Assembly: GCA_001600635.1 (NCBI GenBank) | Contig: BCKL01000030.1 | Location: forward strand, 12,644-76,643 | Reading direction: 5' to 3' | DNA length: 64,000 nt | From: Leucosporidium creatinivorum | Taxonomy: Eukaryota > Basidiomycota > Microbotryomycetes > Leucosporidiales > Leucosporidiaceae | Part shown: positions 61,422-64,000 of the stretch, in pieces | How the letters are laid out: the number at the start of each line of letters is the position of its first letter | Position numbering within the stretch: position 1 is the first letter of the stretch | Notes under the pieces: model-generated | The model's input: the letters and a program-made list of their open reading frames with translations, nothing else | Told to the model about the DNA's origin: nothing | Databases searched by the model: none | Program-made: the position numbers and the translations under genes

Positions 61422-63050
61422 TTAGTTCTCGAAAAGCCAACCGACGGCGCTCTCCACATTGCCTCCCGAAGCGAGAAGAGCGCGGACGTTCTTGGCGGCG
61501 TCGTGGAAGCCCATACCGGCGAGCTGCTCGAGCTGAGTCTGAGAGGGCGGAGGCGAGAGGGGGATGGCGAGGAGGAGAGGGGAAGGAAGAGGGACGAGGG
61601 AGAAGGAGAGGGACCTAGTCAGCTCGAGCTCGATACGGGAGGAGCAGTGAAAGATGCGACGTACCGCATACCTCTCCTCAGGGGGCACAACGGGGCCACT
61701 CGGCGCCGCCGGCGCTCCATCCAATCCTCCCAGTCCTCCAGCTCCTCCAAACATGCGCTGCATCTGCTGAAGCTGCTGCATCTGCTGCATCATCTGTCCG
61801 AAATCGGGCATGCCACCCGCAGCTCCTCCTGCTCCTCCAGCCGGCGCGAAGGGGTTGAAGGCGCCTGGTGCTCCGGCAGCGGGAGGGTTGGCAGCCGCTC
61901 CTTCTCCTCCAGCAGCGGCGGCAGCTGGCGGGGTCGATCCCCAGGGGTTGAAGAGTCCTCCTCCTTGGCCTTGCTGTCCCTGCGCGCCGGCAGCTCCCGC
62001 TCCAGCTCCAGCTCCGCTACCCCAGCCGAATGCGCCGGGAGGAGGGAAGCCTCCAGCTCCTCCAGCTCCTCCCATACCGCCCATCATGCCCATCGCCTGC
62101 TGCATCGCCTCGGGGTTGGTGAGGAACGAGCGGAACTGCTCGGACTGCATGAGCTGGCGGACTTGGGGTCCGGCGGCGGCCAGTTCGGGGTTGGAGGCGA
62201 TCTGGAGGCAGTTCGTAGTTGATCAGCGAGTTGTTCTAACGTTGAGGAATCTTCGAAGCGTATTCGAAGAGTCTCAGAAAGGCCAGCCGTCGGCGCAAGA
62301 GAACTCACGAGCTGGTCGATGACGGCGGGGTCGGAAAGCATGGCATTGACCTGTCCCTGGACGGCAGGATCGCGCATCATGTTTTGAGCAAGGTTCGGGT
62401 CGTTGGTGTTGAGGCCCATCTCGGCGAAGGGGTTGAAGCCGGCTGCGAAGGACGTTCCGAGCCTCAGCGACGGCGCCGAGCTGCAGCGTGCACAACAGTT
62501 GACTCACCGAGAGCACCAGCATTCTGAGCATTCATCAGAGGAGCGAGAGGGTTGCCCATGACCTGCAGAAGAGCGAGTTAGCACGCTGTTTCGCCGAAGC
62601 CGTTCGGCTCAGCTGAGGCTCACCTGCTGGCCAGCGCCAAAAGACGAGGGTACACCAGCGGCGGCCGAAGTACCGGGAACTCCGGAAGGACCTGGACGAG
62701 CTCCTTTCACCTAGAACGCGAGATGTCAGCTCAAGACCTCGCCTTGCTTCCATCCAGTTCCGCTGACGACAGCGCCCTCTCTCCATCGCCTGCGACGTGC
62801 TACACTCCTACACGTCTACCAAGCTTACAAGGTGAATCGTGTGGCCATCCTTGAGGTTGTACTTGGAGCAGAGCTCCTCGTCCTTGAGAACACGGCCCGA
62901 GTAGATCAACCGCTGTTGGTCTGCAGGGAAGTTGGGGTCGGCCTCTGCGACGAGAGCCTTGAGCTCTGCTACGGTAGCACCAGTGGGGACGGTGATGGGC
63001 AGCTTGACGTCCTGAGGGCCCTTGACGTTGATGGAGATGGAGTCGGACAT
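61422..63050 (-). CDS. DSK2: ubiquilin-like proteasome shuttle Dsk2
   Basis: Carries ubiquitylated clients to the proteasome. The N-terminal ubiquitin-like domain (MSDSISINVKGPQDVKLPIT, VAELKALVAEADPNFPADQQ, RLIYSGRVLKDEELCSKYNL, KDGHTIHLV) binds the proteasome. The STI1-type middle has NDPNLAQNMMRDPAVQGQVN, MLSDPAVIDQL and IASNPELAAAGPQVRQLM with FRSFLTNPEAM. A Gly/Ala/Pro-rich linker and a Gln/Met helix (MMQQMQQLQQMQRMFGG) precede the C-terminal UBA domain (TQLEQLAGMGFHDAAKNVRA, LLASGGNVESAVGWLFEN). Start is ATG 63050, with several introns. The layout is complete and ordinary for the family. Confidence 0.93.
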
Positions 63051-63521
63051 AGCTGACGAGAGGGAGGAGGGCGCGAGGGTGGGGTCGAGTGGCGCTGAAG
63101 AGAGATGTAGTCGACTTGTGAAGTGTGCTCGGGTGTAGTAGAAGCTGGTGGGAAGCTGCTCGAGGTGCTGCTGAAGTGTCGGTCGAGACGAGGCGAGCGA
63201 GAAGATGTGGCGGGAGGCAAGCGGGGGCGGCTCGAAATCGCTCTCAAGTCGAGAGCTCGGAGCTCGGATCTGTTCAAGTTCGCTCGTTCTGTACCTCGCT
63301 CGCTCTCTAATGGCCCACAAAGTTGTAGTAATACGTCAAAGCTTGACAATCTGACAGTGGCGGTAACATGTAATAAGGGAGAGTGAAGTTGAGAAGTTCG
63401 GCGGAAGGGTAGGGGGTATGACCACGACGTCTATAGAGCTCGAGGGTGATGGGTGAGGGGTATGATGCGAAGGAGAACGACTAAATGGCTACAGAGTGAA
63501 GAAGAGAACCCGACCAGCGGA
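63051..63521. promoter_or_regulatory. DSK2 upstream region / CPL1-like 3' flank
   Basis: A 471-bp gap between two minus-strand genes. No gene and no clear proteasome-type control element seen. Confidence 0.35.
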
Positions 63522-64000
63522 CTATGAGTGGCCGTGGCCGTGGCCGTGACGAGCGGCGAGGTGTCTCCGCGAGCCGTGGGAGCGAGTCGAGTTCGACGAG
63601 TCGTGGTGCGCGCGAATGCACTTGGTACCAGCGAGGTTTGGTCGCCATCCAGCTTGGCACGAGAAGACGACGCAGGCTCCCGAATCGCATCCAACGCCGA
63701 CGGCACTGTTCGGCGAAGAGGGCAAGTCAGCGCAGGCTCGAGTCGAGCTCGAGAGAGAAGGAAACGTACGAAGGAATCTTGGTGCAGTCTTGTCCCTCGC
63801 CAGTCGAGGCGCATCCTCCACACGAGTCGAGAGCCTGGGTAGTGTCCAAGCACTCGAATCCTCCAGCGCCGTCCATGCCGGTGGTGAGGTCTCCGAACGC
63901 CGAGAAGTGGTGCGAGACGGCCATGGCGTAGGAAGCGGCGCCAGCGATGGGGCAAGCCGTCTCGTGGTCGGGGCAGAGCGACTTGGGGGCGGTGATCTTG
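63522..64000 (-). CDS. CPL1-like cysteine-rich secreted protein, 3' part only
   Basis: The gene continues beyond the right edge, so its start and any signal peptide are outside. Visible are [60 protein letters not shown] and [18 protein letters not shown], ending with a His/Gly-rich tail RHGHGHGHS. The Cys spacing (C-x-DTT...SCGGC...DCT.IP...V.C..G.CVV.SC..G) is that of the CPL1-like domain of basidiomycete secreted proteins. In Cryptococcus, Cpl1 is a secreted effector and capsule-related protein. One intron is inferred between IPS and AVG. The His-Gly tail could bind metal; this is a guess. Confidence 0.75.
   Translation of the reverse strand, partial: RSPPPSRSAPTTRRLAPSLAPLPTPWPSRTTSRRSETSPPAWTALEDSSAWTLPRLSTRVEDAPRLARDKTAPRFLRTFPSLSSSTRACADLPSSPNSAVGVGCDSGACVVFSCQAGWRPNLAGTKCIRAHHDSSNSTRSHGSRRHLAARHGHGHGHS

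Overview
The window is nuclear DNA from a GC-rich, intron-dense basidiomycete fungus. Almost every recognisable gene is cut by short introns of roughly 50-110 nt. These carry GTGAGT/GTAAGT-type donors, a strikingly constant branch-point core (GCTGAC, usually within about 40 nt of the acceptor) and CAG acceptors. GC content, compact spacing and gene set (fungal Zn2Cys6 regulator, APSES/Bqt4 protein, CPL1-like secreted protein, fungal mitoribosomal proteins) suggest a Pucciniomycotina yeast, probably Microbotryomycetes (Rhodotorula/Sporobolomyces/Leucosporidium-like). That placement is inference. I saw no CRISPR array, insertion sequence, retroelement or virus-derived gene.

Layout. 1-2.3 kb is gene-poor and holds a minus-strand tRNA-Met(CAT) with a 30-nt intron, a decayed partial copy of it with its flank, and a third tRNA-like fragment. 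2.3-5.3 kb (-) is ER Hsp70 BiP/Kar2 ending in HDEL. 5.7-6.9 kb (-) is a glutathione transferase. 7.5-10.8 kb (+) is a USP12/46 (CreB-like) deubiquitinase. 11.2-13.7 kb (-) is an HSL-type alpha/beta hydrolase. 15.1-15.9 kb (+) is an Hsp20 chaperone. 16.4-17.3 kb (-) is SRP14. 17.4-21.3 kb (-) is the spliceosome-disassembly G-patch protein Ntr1/TFIP11, divergent across only 95 bp from PRP28 (+, 21.4-25.1 kb). Then come an AIG1/FAR-17a membrane protein (+), a Zn2Cys6 transcription factor (+, 26.6-30.5 kb), a small thioredoxin-fold protein (-), proteasome beta-5 PRE2 (-), PRP38 (-), mitoribosomal bL27m (+) and a BTB/POZ-like protein (-).

37.3-42.4 kb (-) is a very large SH3 plus Ras-association scaffold. 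43.3-46.9 kb (-) is an F-box-like protein. 47.7-49.1 kb (-) is a Bot1p-family mitoribosomal protein, divergent from a Bqt4-like nuclear-membrane APSES protein (+, 49.3-51.2 kb). A 2.1-kb gap between convergent genes follows. 53.3-56.1 kb (-) is a PX-PB1 protein resembling a Bem1 without SH3 domains. After another 2-kb gap come SDHC (-), an ALKBH1-type dioxygenase (+), ubiquilin DSK2 (-) and the 3' part of a CPL1-like cysteine-rich protein running off the right edge (-).

Themes. Three spliceosome factors (NTR1, PRP28, PRP38) lie within about 18 kb. ER and protein-quality-control genes (KAR2, SRP14, HSP20, PRE2, DSK2, a USP) and mitochondrial genes (bL27m, Bot1p family, SDHC, probably ALKBH1) are interspersed. 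They do not form a metabolic cluster. The most unusual structural signal is exon architecture. Several genes place an intron immediately after or inside the start codon, and several use 13-14 nt coding microexons, one of which carries the catalytic Cys box of the deubiquitinase. Gene ends were read from splice logic by eye. Starts and stops are given to the base, but individual introns should be treated as predictions.
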